Of a stretch of DNA of 64,000 bases, positions 55,990-64,000 are shown piece after piece; positions within the stretch are counted from its first letter, which is position 1, and every line of letters begins with the position of its first letter. Origin of the DNA: Vibrio caribbeanicus ATCC BAA-2122 (GTDB lineage Bacteria > Pseudomonadota > Gammaproteobacteria > Enterobacterales > Vibrionaceae); NCBI RefSeq assembly GCF_000165125.1, contig NZ_AEIU01000022.1, forward strand, positions 1 through 64,000. The letters run 5' to 3'. Made by a program: the position numbers and the translations under genes. The notes beneath the pieces are model-generated. The model did not search any database and was not told where the DNA came from. It saw only the letters and a program-made list of their open reading frames with translations.

Positions 55990-57351
55990 TTAGAAATCTA
56001 GATCGGGCTCTTCAGAAACGATCTCCACATCAAAAGTATTGTCTCGAACCTCTCTAATCGTGAGGTTATCGGGGAAATTCTCAAACTCTCCATTTTCGTG
56101 AGATACGCTGACGTCACCGTATGAATCAATTTTAAAATACAGAGAACCATTGCTTATGAATTGACCAAAATTAGGACTGCTGTGATCCATATTGCGGACA
56201 GGGATTTGTGTCACAATACTTTCTCCACCCTCGGTTGGGTTCAAAGTGCCAAGCAGTTGGTATGTTTCGTTGTCGGTACAAGAGTTAACATCTGCCCCCT
56301 CTCCTTCTCCGTAGACTTTGGGCATCATGCAGTATAGTGTCCCAGTGTTGATCCCATCCACCAAACGAATATAAACTCCCTCTACTTCTTTAGGTGTTAC
56401 CTTGAACTTTGATAAGCCTCCTATAAAGTTGAGATCCGGCGTATTTTCCATCAATTCGTAGGCCTGAGTAGGTTTTGATTCATAGTGAGTCCAAGCAAAA
56501 ACCTTAGAAAACTGACCAATTTCGACAGATTTAAATTTATCATTTAAAAATGATGGTAAGTTAACGACTCCAACGCTTTCATCATATTTATGAACTTGTC
56601 CTTGATAGTTGAAACCTTCATAAAACAACGCTCCTGTATTAAAAGGTGCTTTACTCAACTCTTTTAGAGTACACTTATATTCTCCATTTATTTTTGAATA
56701 GAACCAGGTCTTAGTTCCATGAGCAGGTTCGAAATCTTTACAAACAACATACTTACCAAGGTATGGGTCAAAAACCGCAACAGATGTTTCGGTACCCTCG
56801 CCAATGTTAACTGCCGGAGATGACCAATAAGCATCCTCTAGGGTATACGTGCGAATTACTCCTGGGTCCAGCAGGCCATGAATAGAATCTGGCGCATAAT
56901 TATCACCATTTGTTGCAAATGCTGGATAAACCTTGTGATTCGACATATTGTCTATTGAATATTTAGGTACCCCTGAGTCAGGGAAATAGGTATCTTCATC
57001 AGCTGTGCAGTCTTTACCGGATATAGAGGACTTTTCATGTCGATATCCATTATATTCAGTTACAAGAAGCGTGTAATTACACATTGGATAGTTGCGCCGA
57101 GAAGTTCTGAACTCTTTACTAAATACGTCTGTACCACTATTATTTATTGCCTTAACTGTTACATAATCGGTGCTAGGCCTCCATCCAAAATAATCCATTA
57201 CATTTGGTGAATAGTAAATTTCATAACCATTCCCATCAATAATTTTTATATTCATTCCATCTGGATTATTAAAACTAAACCCATCAGCAAATACTGTCCC
57301 AGAAAAAATCAAGCCCAGTATTGAGATAATAAACTTATTGTATTTGCACAT
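55990..57351 (-). CDS. Modular secreted protein: shared N-terminal domain plus beta/gamma-crystallin-like region
   Basis: 453 residues. Signal peptide to ~22 (SGTVFA). Residues ~23-230 form a domain shared with the neighbouring gene, with four conserved cysteines (91, 115, 204, 227) and motifs FNNPDG, GVPKY, IRTYT and DAYWSSP. Residues ~240-318 resemble a beta/gamma-crystallin Greek-key pair (ALFYEGFNYQGQ, then LNDKFKSVEIGQFSKVFAW). The remaining ~135 residues contain two more cysteines and an acidic tail and are unrecognised. AAGGAT precedes the ATG. It is separated from the paralogue upstream by ~75 bp in the same orientation. Function unknown; extracellular, probably surface or matrix binding. 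Confidence 0.75.
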   Translation of the reverse strand: MCKYNKFIISILGLIFSGTVFADGFSFNNPDGMNIKIIDGNGYEIYYSPNVMDYFGWRPSTDYVTVKAINNSGTDVFSKEFRTSRRNYPMCNYTLLVTEYNGYRHEKSSISGKDCTADEDTYFPDSGVPKYSIDNMSNHKVYPAFATNGDNYAPDSIHGLLDPGVIRTYTLEDAYWSSPAVNIGEGTETSVAVFDPYLGKYVVCKDFEPAHGTKTWFYSKINGEYKCTLKELSKAPFNTGALFYEGFNYQGQVHKYDESVGVVNLPSFLNDKFKSVEIGQFSKVFAWTHYESKPTQAYELMENTPDLNFIGGLSKFKVTPKEVEGVYIRLVDGINTGTLYCMMPKVYGEGEGADVNSCTDNETYQLLGTLNPTEGGESIVTQIPVRNMDHSSPNFGQFISNGSLYFKIDSYGDVSVSHENGEFENFPDNLTIREVRDNTFDVEIVSEEPDLDF

Positions 57352-57425
57352 TATAATATCCTTATTTTCGACAATCTAAACATATGCTCTAAAACTTCAT
57401 ATAAGATTGTCTAATTGACTAGGTT

Positions 57426-58280
57426 TTAATTACATTCAGATGTTCCAACTTCTTTCCAAAGCCAGTTTGAGGGAGGGAAACCATAGCTCACAAACCGTGC
57501 TTCCCACAGTATTCCTTGATAGGAGACAATGTCGCCTTTGCGGTAAAGTTGACTGTTATTCCATGCATTTTCGCAAGCGCCTGTTGCCGCTTTTAGTGTA
57601 CAAGTGTATTCGCCGTCAACTTTCCGATATACAAATGTTTTTGTTCCCATAGCCGGTGTATTATCTTCACAAATAATATAACTTGAATATGGGTCGTAAG
57701 CTGCGGTAGAAAGAATGTCTCCTTCATGAATATTGACAGAAGGCGAAGACCAATAAGCATCATCAGGAGTATAAGTTCTGATCTCCCCTGGCCTTACCCA
57801 TCCGTGGACTGAATCAGCAGCAAACTCTTCGCCTTCTTTTCTAAATGAAGGGTTAAATACGTGGTCGGAGGCGTTATCAAGAGTATATTTAGGGACACCG
57901 GTATTTGGATGGTAGTTATCCTCATCAGACGTACAGCCACGAGAAGATAATGATGACATTTCATGCTTATAACCCTCATATTCTGAGAGTAACAGAGTAT
58001 AATTACACATAGGTCCATTACCATGAAGTGAAGTACGGAAATCTTTTCTGAAAACTTCACTATTATCCGCATTTTTTGCAGTCACCGTGACGTAATCTGT
58101 TTGCGGAGTCCAACCAAAACCATCCATACTTGCCATAGAATGATACAATGATGTGTTATTTTCATCGACAACATCAACTGTTAACCCATCTGGGTTATTA
58201 AAATTAAATCCGTCCGCAAACACTGCTCCGGATAGGGAAACCATAGCACCAAGCATGATTAATCTATTTTTAAAAAACAT
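57426..58280 (-). CDS. Modular secreted protein: shared N-terminal domain plus CBM5/12 chitin-binding domain
   Basis: 284 residues. Signal peptide to ~22 (SGAVFA). Residues ~23-230 are the same unknown domain as in the next gene, with somewhat over half the positions identical and cysteines 92, 116, 204 and 227 conserved. Residues ~237-283 are a carbohydrate-binding module of the CBM5/12 type (AWNNSQLYRKGDIVSYQG, then LWEARF and PSNWLWKEVG) found in chitinases. No catalytic domain is evident. AAGGA precedes the ATG. Likely a secreted chitin-binding protein; the shared domain may supply the activity or the anchoring. Confidence 0.82.
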   Translation of the reverse strand: MFFKNRLIMLGAMVSLSGAVFADGFNFNNPDGLTVDVVDENNTSLYHSMASMDGFGWTPQTDYVTVTAKNADNSEVFRKDFRTSLHGNGPMCNYTLLLSEYEGYKHEMSSLSSRGCTSDEDNYHPNTGVPKYTLDNASDHVFNPSFRKEGEEFAADSVHGWVRPGEIRTYTPDDAYWSSPSVNIHEGDILSTAAYDPYSSYIICEDNTPAMGTKTFVYRKVDGEYTCTLKAATGACENAWNNSQLYRKGDIVSYQGILWEARFVSYGFPPSNWLWKEVGTSECN

Positions 58281-58688
58281 ATCATTTCCTTAATATATTA
58301 AATATTCAATCAATAAATTCATCTAGGTCATCCCCAGATAAATATAGACATAATAAAAAAACTTAAGGTTGTAAAAATATATTTTAACCATTTATTTATT
58401 CATGAGATCTATAGTAAAAAAAATCAAAATCAAGATAACATTTAAATTAAAAGTTAAGTTTATATAATTCTAATTTAATTTGTATTTTAAAGGCTTTAAA
58501 TAACTTATTTAATAATAATTCCAATTAAATAAAATGTTCAGACAGGTCGCTATTATATAAATAGGACTTTTATCTCTTTGAGTACTTTTCTATAACTTTT
58601 TGTATCAATTTTTAGTTATAGTGCATTACGATTTTTATGAGTTGTAACGGATTTAATGGTATAAGCTCTTTATGACAAAGTAATAATT
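58281..58688. other. Very AT-rich divergent intergenic region
   Basis: About 410 bp between divergent genes, with long A/T runs (58310-58560), the kind of sequence H-NS binds. Contains the inverted 18-bp repeat (58611) and a CTATAACT/AGTTATAG inverted pair (58590-58621). Confidence 0.5.
58611..58628 (-). repeat. 18-bp repeat copy 3, inverted
   Basis: The minus strand reads TAATGCACTATAACTAAA, identical over 18 bases to copies at 48123 and 51438. With copy 2 it brackets the accessory stretch in inverted orientation. Confidence 0.7.
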
Positions 58689-59585
58689 ATGAGAACCCCT
58701 GTGAGTTTAGTTATCTTAGACGGCGGAATGGGCCGGGAACTACAAAGAATAGGCGCTCCATTTTCTCAGCCTTTATGGAGTGCCCAAGCATTAATAGAAG
58801 CACCAGAGTATGTGAAGCAAGCACATTGCAATTTTATTCAAGCAGGGGCAGATATAATAACGATAAACAGTTATGCATGTGTACCCTTCCACCTTGGCGC
58901 TGCTCTCTACAAGCAAAAAGGACCTGAACTCGCGATCCAGGCTGCGATACTAGCAAGAGAAGCTGTCCAAAATTCAGAAAAAAAGACAGCGCTTATTGCC
59001 GGCTCTTTACCACCAGTTCTAGGCTCTTATCGTCCTGATCTGTTCAAACCTAAAATAGCATTTGACGTTACCGAGCAACTCTACACAGCTCAAGACCCAT
59101 ATTGTGATCTGTGGATAGCAGAGACTGTGGCTAGTATCGCTGAGTTAAAGGTTATGCTCACTTTTGCAGCTCAATCATCAAAGCCCTTCTATATCGCTTT
59201 TACTCTAAATGATGACGTTAACGCTAAAACGCCAACATTGAGATCAGGCGAACAATTATCAGAGGCGATTGAATATCTGAGAGAAACTGACGTTCGCGGA
59301 GTATTGTTAAATTGTTCTATTCCTGAAGTTATAGGGCCTGCATTACTGCTTATAAAGGCTTTAAGAAAACATTTAACAATAGGCGCATATGCAAACAGCT
59401 TTATTCCTATCGATGAGAACCACAAAGCAAACAGTACCTTTCAATCTCTCCGCTCTGTTTCTGAGCAAGCGTATTTGCATCATGCACAAAACTGGTACGA
59501 GGCAGGTGCGCGGATCATTGGCGGATGTTGCGGCATCGGCCCAAGTCATATCGCTGAAATAGCTCAATGGAAAGAGAAATTGTGA
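58689..59585 (+). CDS. Homocysteine S-methyltransferase family protein
   Basis: 298 residues. LDGGMGRELQR opens the barrel. The zinc-binding cysteines are in VLLNCSIPE and IIGGCCGIGPSHI, as in MmuM. Family members transfer a methyl group from S-methylmethionine or a related sulfonium to homocysteine. The exact donor cannot be told and no S-methylmethionine permease adjoins it. Weak ribosome-binding site. Normal GC compared with its AT-rich surroundings. Confidence 0.88.
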   Translation: MRTPVSLVILDGGMGRELQRIGAPFSQPLWSAQALIEAPEYVKQAHCNFIQAGADIITINSYACVPFHLGAALYKQKGPELAIQAAILAREAVQNSEKKTALIAGSLPPVLGSYRPDLFKPKIAFDVTEQLYTAQDPYCDLWIAETVASIAELKVMLTFAAQSSKPFYIAFTLNDDVNAKTPTLRSGEQLSEAIEYLRETDVRGVLLNCSIPEVIGPALLLIKALRKHLTIGAYANSFIPIDENHKANSTFQSLRSVSEQAYLHHAQNWYEAGARIIGGCCGIGPSHIAEIAQWKEKL

Positions 59586-59696
59586 CTTTTATAAATTTCA
59601 TCTAATTTTATAATCACTCACACAACTTAACACTCGCGATTGAATAGATTAATAAGGAAAATAGAATTTAGCTTTTTAATCAATAAGGATATGATA

Positions 59697-60206
59697 ATGA
59701 AAGCTTTTGTATGTTCTATTTTTCTATGTCTCGTGTCGCTGTCTGCACCATCGGTGGCGCAGATAGGACAAATTACGTTTGAAGGAACTACCTACCCCGT
59801 AGTCAAGTTAGACTCCGAGATCAAAACGAGTACAACTTTGGAAATACCCTTCGATAGTAAAGATGTGACACAACAACATGAGTCAAAGGTAGAATTGGCT
59901 AATTTTCGTTGTAGGATGACGATCAATCAAAAGAATTACATCAGAAACCTCAAAGCAGGTGACGCAACCCTAGTTTATTCATTTGAACAAAAATGTCCTT
60001 ATAAACAGGTCTCTGGTCAACTGACCAATCTGTCTAACGCATGGTTACGCTTAGTTTTAGTCGATAACTCTGGGAATATAGTTGAAGGGCCATCTCGATG
60101 GGTAACCGCTAATCCTAAAAACGGCAAATACCACTGGGTCGTGCTGAATCAATCTTCTGACGCAAGCAGAGGTGATGGTTACGTAGAGACTAAGGAAGTT
60201 CGCTGA
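59697..60206 (+). CDS. Secreted protein of unknown function
   Basis: 169 residues from the ATG at 59697, which has AAGGA seven bases upstream; ATGs at 59691 and 59640 are less well placed. Signal peptide with cleavage after PSVA. The mature part is beta-rich with two cysteines (ANFRCRMTI, EQKCPYKQV) and segments NAWLRLVLVDNSGNIVEG and YHWVVLNQSSD. No family recognised. Confidence 0.72.
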   Translation: MKAFVCSIFLCLVSLSAPSVAQIGQITFEGTTYPVVKLDSEIKTSTTLEIPFDSKDVTQQHESKVELANFRCRMTINQKNYIRNLKAGDATLVYSFEQKCPYKQVSGQLTNLSNAWLRLVLVDNSGNIVEGPSRWVTANPKNGKYHWVVLNQSSDASRGDGYVETKEVR

Positions 60207-60216
60207 TTGGCAATAA

Positions 60217-60239
60217 ATGGCGGGTCAATCGCCCGCCAT
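60217..60239. terminator. Hairpin between convergent genes
   Basis: ATGGCGGG / CCCGCCAT stem with a 7-base loop, between a plus- and a minus-strand gene. Little T tract, so a weak or bidirectional terminator. Confidence 0.55.
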
Positions 60240-60245
60240 ACTATC

Positions 60246-60605
60246 CTAGTATCGAAAACTTACCACTACACTGCCATCCATGCCTTTCTTTTTTAGTTTC
60301 ACTTCGAAGTCTTCATTGTCATTGCTAATCTGAGCATTTAGCTTATCTATACGAATTGCTAAACCTCTTTCCTTACCCTCAACACTCCAATCCGAAGAAG
60401 GCAATGAGAGCGAAACACCTTTGTCATTTTTTACTGCTGAAAAACGCGCTTTATCGATGGTAAAAGAGCAATTTGGTTGAAGAAAACACGAAATAGCTTC
60501 TGGATTGGAGAAGTTTATCGTTCGCCATATAAAAGCAACAACTAATATAGTTAACATGAGGATTATTTGTGCCAAACGGCCTGTGGTTAGTTTTTGCGCT
60601 GCCAT
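60246..60605 (-). CDS. Single-TM membrane protein upstream of cco operon
   Basis: 119 residues: short cytoplasmic start, one membrane helix (LAQIILMLTILVVAFIW), then a periplasmic beta-like part with two cysteines (ISCFLQPNCSFTID) and GLAIRIDKLNAQIS. A similar small gene sits beside ccoN in other vibrios. Start taken at the ATG at 60605; a TTG at 60659 would add 18 residues. Divergent from ccoN. Function unknown, possibly linked to oxidase assembly. Confidence 0.72.
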   Translation of the reverse strand: MAAQKLTTGRLAQIILMLTILVVAFIWRTINFSNPEAISCFLQPNCSFTIDKARFSAVKNDKGVSLSLPSSDWSVEGKERGLAIRIDKLNAQISNDNEDFEVKLKKKGMDGSVVVSFRY

Positions 60606-60672
60606 AGCGAATTTTAGCTCCGTGTAACAAACTTCAAAGTTTTCAGATAAAAAGGTCAAAACCCGATCAAGT

Positions 60673-60687
60673 GTAAGGTTACCTTAC
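60673..60687. promoter_or_regulatory. Palindrome in cco divergent promoter region
   Basis: GTAAGGT-T-ACCTTAC, perfect 7-bp arms, between the divergent membrane-protein gene and ccoN. Regulator unknown. Confidence 0.3.
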
Positions 60688-60807
60688 TGTCATTGATTTG
60701 TTAAATGCAGTATAATTAAGCATTGAAAATGCCACTTTTTCTTAAAATCAGCAAGTCAATTTGACAGGGAATAACTAGTTACAATTTCTCACCGATTTGG
60801 GTGGCAT

Positions 60808-60823
60808 TACGACTTATGTCGTA
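60808..60823. promoter_or_regulatory. Palindrome 43 bp upstream of ccoN
   Basis: TACGAC-TTAT-GTCGTA, perfect 6-bp arms, in the ccoN leader. Candidate operator or mRNA hairpin. Confidence 0.35.
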
Positions 60824-60866
60824 TTGGAAGTAAAGTGTAGTTAATTAAAAAACTGGAAGCATGCAA

Positions 60867-62294
60867 ATGAGCCAAGAAAAGCAGCTAGAACAAAACTACA
60901 ACTATACAGTCGTTCGTCAATTTTCCCTTGTCACTATCCTCTGGGGTATTGTGGGAATGTCTGTAGGAGTTTTGATCGCCGCTCAGTTAGTTTGGCCACA
61001 GCTAAATTTTGACACGCCGTGGCTGACGTACAGTCGTTTACGTCCTCTGCATACTAATGCGGTTATTTTTGCGTTTGGTACAAGCGCCCTATTCGCAACC
61101 TCTTACTATGTCGTTCAACGAACCTGCCAAACACGGTTATTTGGAGGTCCTCTGGTAGCGTTTACTTTTTGGGGATGGCAAGCCATCATCTTATCAGCAA
61201 TCGTTACTCTCCCAATGGGCCTCACCTCCACTAAAGAATACGCAGAGTTAGAGTGGCCAATTGATATCGCCATTGCAGTGGTTTGGGTATCATACGCCAT
61301 CGTCTTCTTCGGCACAATGGTCAAGCGAAAGACGTCACACATTTATGTCGCTAATTGGTTCTTCGGCGCATTCATTCTGACAGTCGCGGTATTGCATATC
61401 GTGAACAGTATGGCAATACCAGTATCACTCACGAAGTCTTATTCGATATACTCTGGTGCTGTCGATGCTATGGTTCAGTGGTGGTACGGACACAATGCAG
61501 TTGGATTCTTGCTGACGGCGGGTTTCTTGGGGATGATGTACTACTTCGTTCCAAAACAAGCTGGACGTCCCGTTTACTCTTATCGTTTATCGATCGTCCA
61601 TTTCTGGGCTCTAATATCACTTTATATTTGGGCTGGCCCTCATCACCTCCACTACACTGCGTTACCAGATTGGACTCAGTCTCTTGGTATGGTGATGTCA
61701 ATCGTTCTGTTTGCTCCATCTTGGGGGGGAATGATAAACGGAATCATGACGTTATCTGGTGCATGGCATAAGTTGCGTTACGACCCGATTTTACGCTTCC
61801 TGGTTGTTTCGCTTTCCTTCTACGGAATGTCCACCTTCGAAGGACCTATGATGGCGATTAAAACCGTCAACGCACTATCGCATTACACCGACTGGACCAT
61901 TGGTCACGTTCATTCAGGTGCACTCGGTTGGGTAGCCATGGTATCTATTGGCTCTCTGTACCATCTTATTCCTCGCCTATTTGGACAAGAGCGTATGTAC
62001 TCTGTCGCTCTCGTCAATACTCACTTCTGGCTGGCCACTATCGGCACGGTACTTTATATCGTTGCTATGTGGATGTCGGGAGTTATGCAAGGTTTAATGT
62101 GGCGAGCAGTAAACTCAGACGGTACGCTCACCTATAGCTTTGTTGAATCAGTTCAGGCCTCTTACCCATTCTACTTTATGCGTTTCGTAGGAGGTGCGAT
62201 CTTCCTGACTGGTATGTTGTTGCTCGCTTATAATGCTTATAAGACAGTGACAGCGCCGAAAGACAGCCTCAAAGCTGCGCCACAGCCAGCATAG
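60867..62294 (+). CDS. ccoN: cbb3-type cytochrome c oxidase subunit I
   Basis: 475 residues, about 12 membrane helices. It is the catalytic haem-copper subunit that reduces O2 in the high-affinity cbb3 oxidase. The haem/copper histidines include those in [34 protein letters not shown] and [11 protein letters not shown]. The start at 60867 is preferred to 60861 because GGAA lies eight bases upstream. First gene of ccoNOQP. Confidence 0.96.
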   Translation: MSQEKQLEQNYNYTVVRQFSLVTILWGIVGMSVGVLIAAQLVWPQLNFDTPWLTYSRLRPLHTNAVIFAFGTSALFATSYYVVQRTCQTRLFGGPLVAFTFWGWQAIILSAIVTLPMGLTSTKEYAELEWPIDIAIAVVWVSYAIVFFGTMVKRKTSHIYVANWFFGAFILTVAVLHIVNSMAIPVSLTKSYSIYSGAVDAMVQWWYGHNAVGFLLTAGFLGMMYYFVPKQAGRPVYSYRLSIVHFWALISLYIWAGPHHLHYTALPDWTQSLGMVMSIVLFAPSWGGMINGIMTLSGAWHKLRYDPILRFLVVSLSFYGMSTFEGPMMAIKTVNALSHYTDWTIGHVHSGALGWVAMVSIGSLYHLIPRLFGQERMYSVALVNTHFWLATIGTVLYIVAMWMSGVMQGLMWRAVNSDGTLTYSFVESVQASYPFYFMRFVGGAIFLTGMLLLAYNAYKTVTAPKDSLKAAPQPA

Positions 62295-62305
62295 GAGATC
62301 GTAAC

Positions 62306-62926
62306 ATGAGTTCTAATTCTACTAACCGTCATGAACTGATCGAAAAGAATGCGGGTTTACTGGCGATATTAATTATCTTTGCGATAAGCCTTGGTGCGCT
62401 CGTGGAAATCACTCCGCTTATTTTCCAGGATCAAACAACCAAACCAGTTGAAAACCTGCGCCCGTACACTGCCTTGGAAATGGAAGGCCGTGACATTTAT
62501 ATCCGTGATGGGTGTCATGTATGTCATAGCCAAATGGTGCGTCCATTCCGTTCTGAAACCGAGCGCTATGGACATTACTCAGTCGCGGGAGAGAGCGTTT
62601 ATGAGCATCCTTTTTTATGGGGTTCAAAACGTACTGGCCCAGACTTAGCTCGAGTCGGAGGACGGTATTCTGATGAATGGCATCGTGCTCACTTGATGGA
62701 TCCACGCGCACTTGTGCCGGAATCAAATATGCCAGCGTTTCCTTGGCTAGCTGATAACTTATTGGATGGAAAGGATACCGAGAAGAAATTGCGCTTATTC
62801 CGTGATCACTTTGGCGTACCTTACACCGATGAGCAGATCGCAAACGCGTCAAAAGAAGTAGAAGGTAAGACAGAGATGGATGCAATCATCGCTTATCTTC
62901 AGTCTCTTGGTCACGCAATGAAGTAA
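62306..62926 (+). CDS. ccoO: cbb3-type cytochrome c oxidase subunit II (mono-haem)
   Basis: 206 residues with one N-terminal membrane anchor and a single c-type haem site GCHVCHSQM (~69-74). The distal methionine is probably in [11 protein letters not shown]. It passes electrons to CcoN. 11 bp after ccoN with GGAG upstream. Confidence 0.96.
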   Translation: MSSNSTNRHELIEKNAGLLAILIIFAISLGALVEITPLIFQDQTTKPVENLRPYTALEMEGRDIYIRDGCHVCHSQMVRPFRSETERYGHYSVAGESVYEHPFLWGSKRTGPDLARVGGRYSDEWHRAHLMDPRALVPESNMPAFPWLADNLLDGKDTEKKLRLFRDHFGVPYTDEQIANASKEVEGKTEMDAIIAYLQSLGHAMK

Positions 62927-62941
62927 TTTAGGGGGTCAATT

Positions 62942-63118
62942 ATGGATATAGGTACTTTCCACGGTATTTGGACCATAGTGTTGTTCGTGAGCTTTATTGG
63001 AATCGTGATCTGGGCGTTTAGTAAAAGACGAAAGGCACGATTTGAAGAAGCCGCCAATCTGGTTTTTGCTGATGAGCAGGAAGCACCCGAAAAAGAACAA
63101 GGAGTGACTAAGAAATGA
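62942..63118 (+). CDS. ccoQ: cbb3-type cytochrome c oxidase small subunit CcoQ
   Basis: 58 residues: one membrane helix (IWTIVLFVSFIGIVIWAF), a basic patch KRRKARF and an acidic tail, typical of CcoQ, which stabilises the complex. The stop overlaps the ccoP start by four bases (ATGA), so they are translationally coupled. Confidence 0.9.
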   Translation: MDIGTFHGIWTIVLFVSFIGIVIWAFSKRRKARFEEAANLVFADEQEAPEKEQGVTKK

Positions 63119-64000
63119 ATTTGTTCTGGAGCTTTTGGATAATTATCATAACAGTCGGTACCCTGCTCGGCCTTTTCTTCATCCTGAGATGGTGTCTCAA
63201 TGATAGCACCGGTATCGAAGAAGGTACGGATATGGGCCATGAATATGATGGTATCCGTGAATTAAATAACCCACTACCAAAATGGTGGACATATCTCTTT
63301 TTTGGCACGTTTATATTTGCTGCCATCTATCTCGCTCTCTACCCAGGGCTAGGCAGCTTTAAAGGTCTACTAGGTTGGCAAAGTTCCGATCAAACGGTCA
63401 CTAACGTTGCTGAGTATAAGGCGTCTATTGCCTCGGCTCAAAAAGATAAGCGACTCGATCAATTTGCCAAAGAGCTGGATGATGCAGACAGATATTTTGG
63501 AGAAGCGTTCAACAAGCTAGCTTATGTTGAGGGTACTAAAGACTTACGCCCGATTCCAACCATTGCCGCTGATCATGAAGCAATTCAAGTCGGTCAAAGG
63601 TTATTTTTGCAAAACTGTTCTCAGTGCCACGGTTCAGATGCGCGAGGTCAGAAAGGCTTCCCTAACCTGACGGATGGAGCTTGGTTATACGGTGGAGAAC
63701 CTCAAGCAATTGTCACAACGCTACTTTATGGTCGTGCTGGACAAATGCCTGCTTGGAAAGATGCACTCGGTGTTCAAGGGGTTAAAGAAGTAGTTAGTTA
63801 CACGCTGAGCCTATCAGGAAGAAAAGTTAACGTACGTGAAGCCGAGGCGGGTAAAGCGCGCTTTGTTGTATGTGCTGCCTGCCATGGTACAGACGGAAAA
63901 GGAAACCCTGCGATTGGTGCCCCAGATTTAACCGACCAAACTTGGCTATACGGAGGCACTCGTGCTGATCTCATGGAAACCGTCTTAAACGGCCGTGCGG
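63115..64000 (+). CDS. ccoP: cbb3-type cytochrome c oxidase subunit III (di-haem), 3' truncated
   Basis: The first 295 residues are seen before the window ends. Two N-terminal membrane helices (~6-24 and ~60-75, FFGTFIFAAIYLALYP) are followed by two cytochrome c domains with haem motifs CSQCHG and CAACHG. It receives electrons from soluble or bc1 cytochrome c and passes them to CcoO. Usual length ~300-325, so only a small part is missing. Confidence 0.95.
   Translation, partial: MNLFWSFWIIIITVGTLLGLFFILRWCLNDSTGIEEGTDMGHEYDGIRELNNPLPKWWTYLFFGTFIFAAIYLALYPGLGSFKGLLGWQSSDQTVTNVAEYKASIASAQKDKRLDQFAKELDDADRYFGEAFNKLAYVEGTKDLRPIPTIAADHEAIQVGQRLFLQNCSQCHGSDARGQKGFPNLTDGAWLYGGEPQAIVTTLLYGRAGQMPAWKDALGVQGVKEVVSYTLSLSGRKVNVREAEAGKARFVVCAACHGTDGKGNPAIGAPDLTDQTWLYGGTRADLMETVLNGRA

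Noticed and set aside
60691-60705. FNR box upstream of ccoN (TTGAT then TAAAT-like)
   Set aside because: Only one half-site matches.
1-64000. tRNA, rRNA, CRISPR arrays, integron attC sites, full insertion sequences
   Set aside because: Looked for while reading; none recognised in this window.

Overview
The window looks like chromosome I of a Vibrio species. Gene content and order are typical of that genus: lonH(ycbZ)-matP, fabA, rmf, uup, rlmL, zapC, pyrD, a giant NAD-glutamate dehydrogenase, pepN, prc-proQ-msrC, letAB, yajQ, aapJQMP, tusE-acyP-rlmI and ccoNOQP. Two perfect matches to the MatP target matS (GTGACRNYGTCAC) lie 38 kb apart, and matP itself is present, so the window probably sits in the terminus macrodomain. 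The species cannot be named from sequence alone.

Layout. 1-6.4 kb: 3' part of a giant RTX/VCBS-repeat adhesin with a von Willebrand A domain. 6.4-10.6 kb: rlmI, a chemoreceptor, acyP, tusE and yccA, mostly RNA modification and membrane quality control. 10.7-15 kb: a general amino-acid ABC transporter (aapJQMP). 15.4-18 kb: a siroheme-synthase-like protein, yajQ and Trp-type DAHP synthase aroH preceded by a possible coupled leader peptide. 18.2-22.6 kb: a hotdog protein, an orphan membrane protein, a CvfB-like S1 protein and rsmF. 22.6-23 kb: a 305-bp inverted-repeat-bounded element. 23-28.7 kb: letB, letA and an ABC exporter. 28.8-32.9 kb: msrC, proQ, prc and a tandemly duplicated secreted protein. 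33-47.5 kb: pepN, a DUF2835 protein, NAD-GDH, pyrD, zapC, rlmL, a glutaredoxin-like protein and uup. 47.6-51.4 kb: rmf, fabA (with FadR and FabR sites), lonH, matP and a DUF3634 protein.

51.4-60.6 kb is an AT-rich accessory stretch. It holds small secreted proteins of unknown function, a periplasmic solute-binding protein, a 1.1-kb gene desert, a duplicated hairpin module, a homocysteine methyltransferase-like gene, and a pair of modular secreted proteins. These two share one N-terminal domain but have unrelated C-terminal modules, one a chitin-binding CBM5/12 and the other beta/gamma-crystallin-like. An 18-bp sequence occurs in opposite orientations near the two edges of its core (51.44 and 58.61 kb), with a third exact copy near fabA. 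A perfect FNR box lies upstream of one of the secreted proteins.

The window ends in the cbb3 oxidase operon ccoNOQP, with ccoP cut by the window edge. The least described features are the modular secreted pair, the 18-bp repeat, the 305-bp element, the aroH leader ORF and the mosaic structure of the adhesin.
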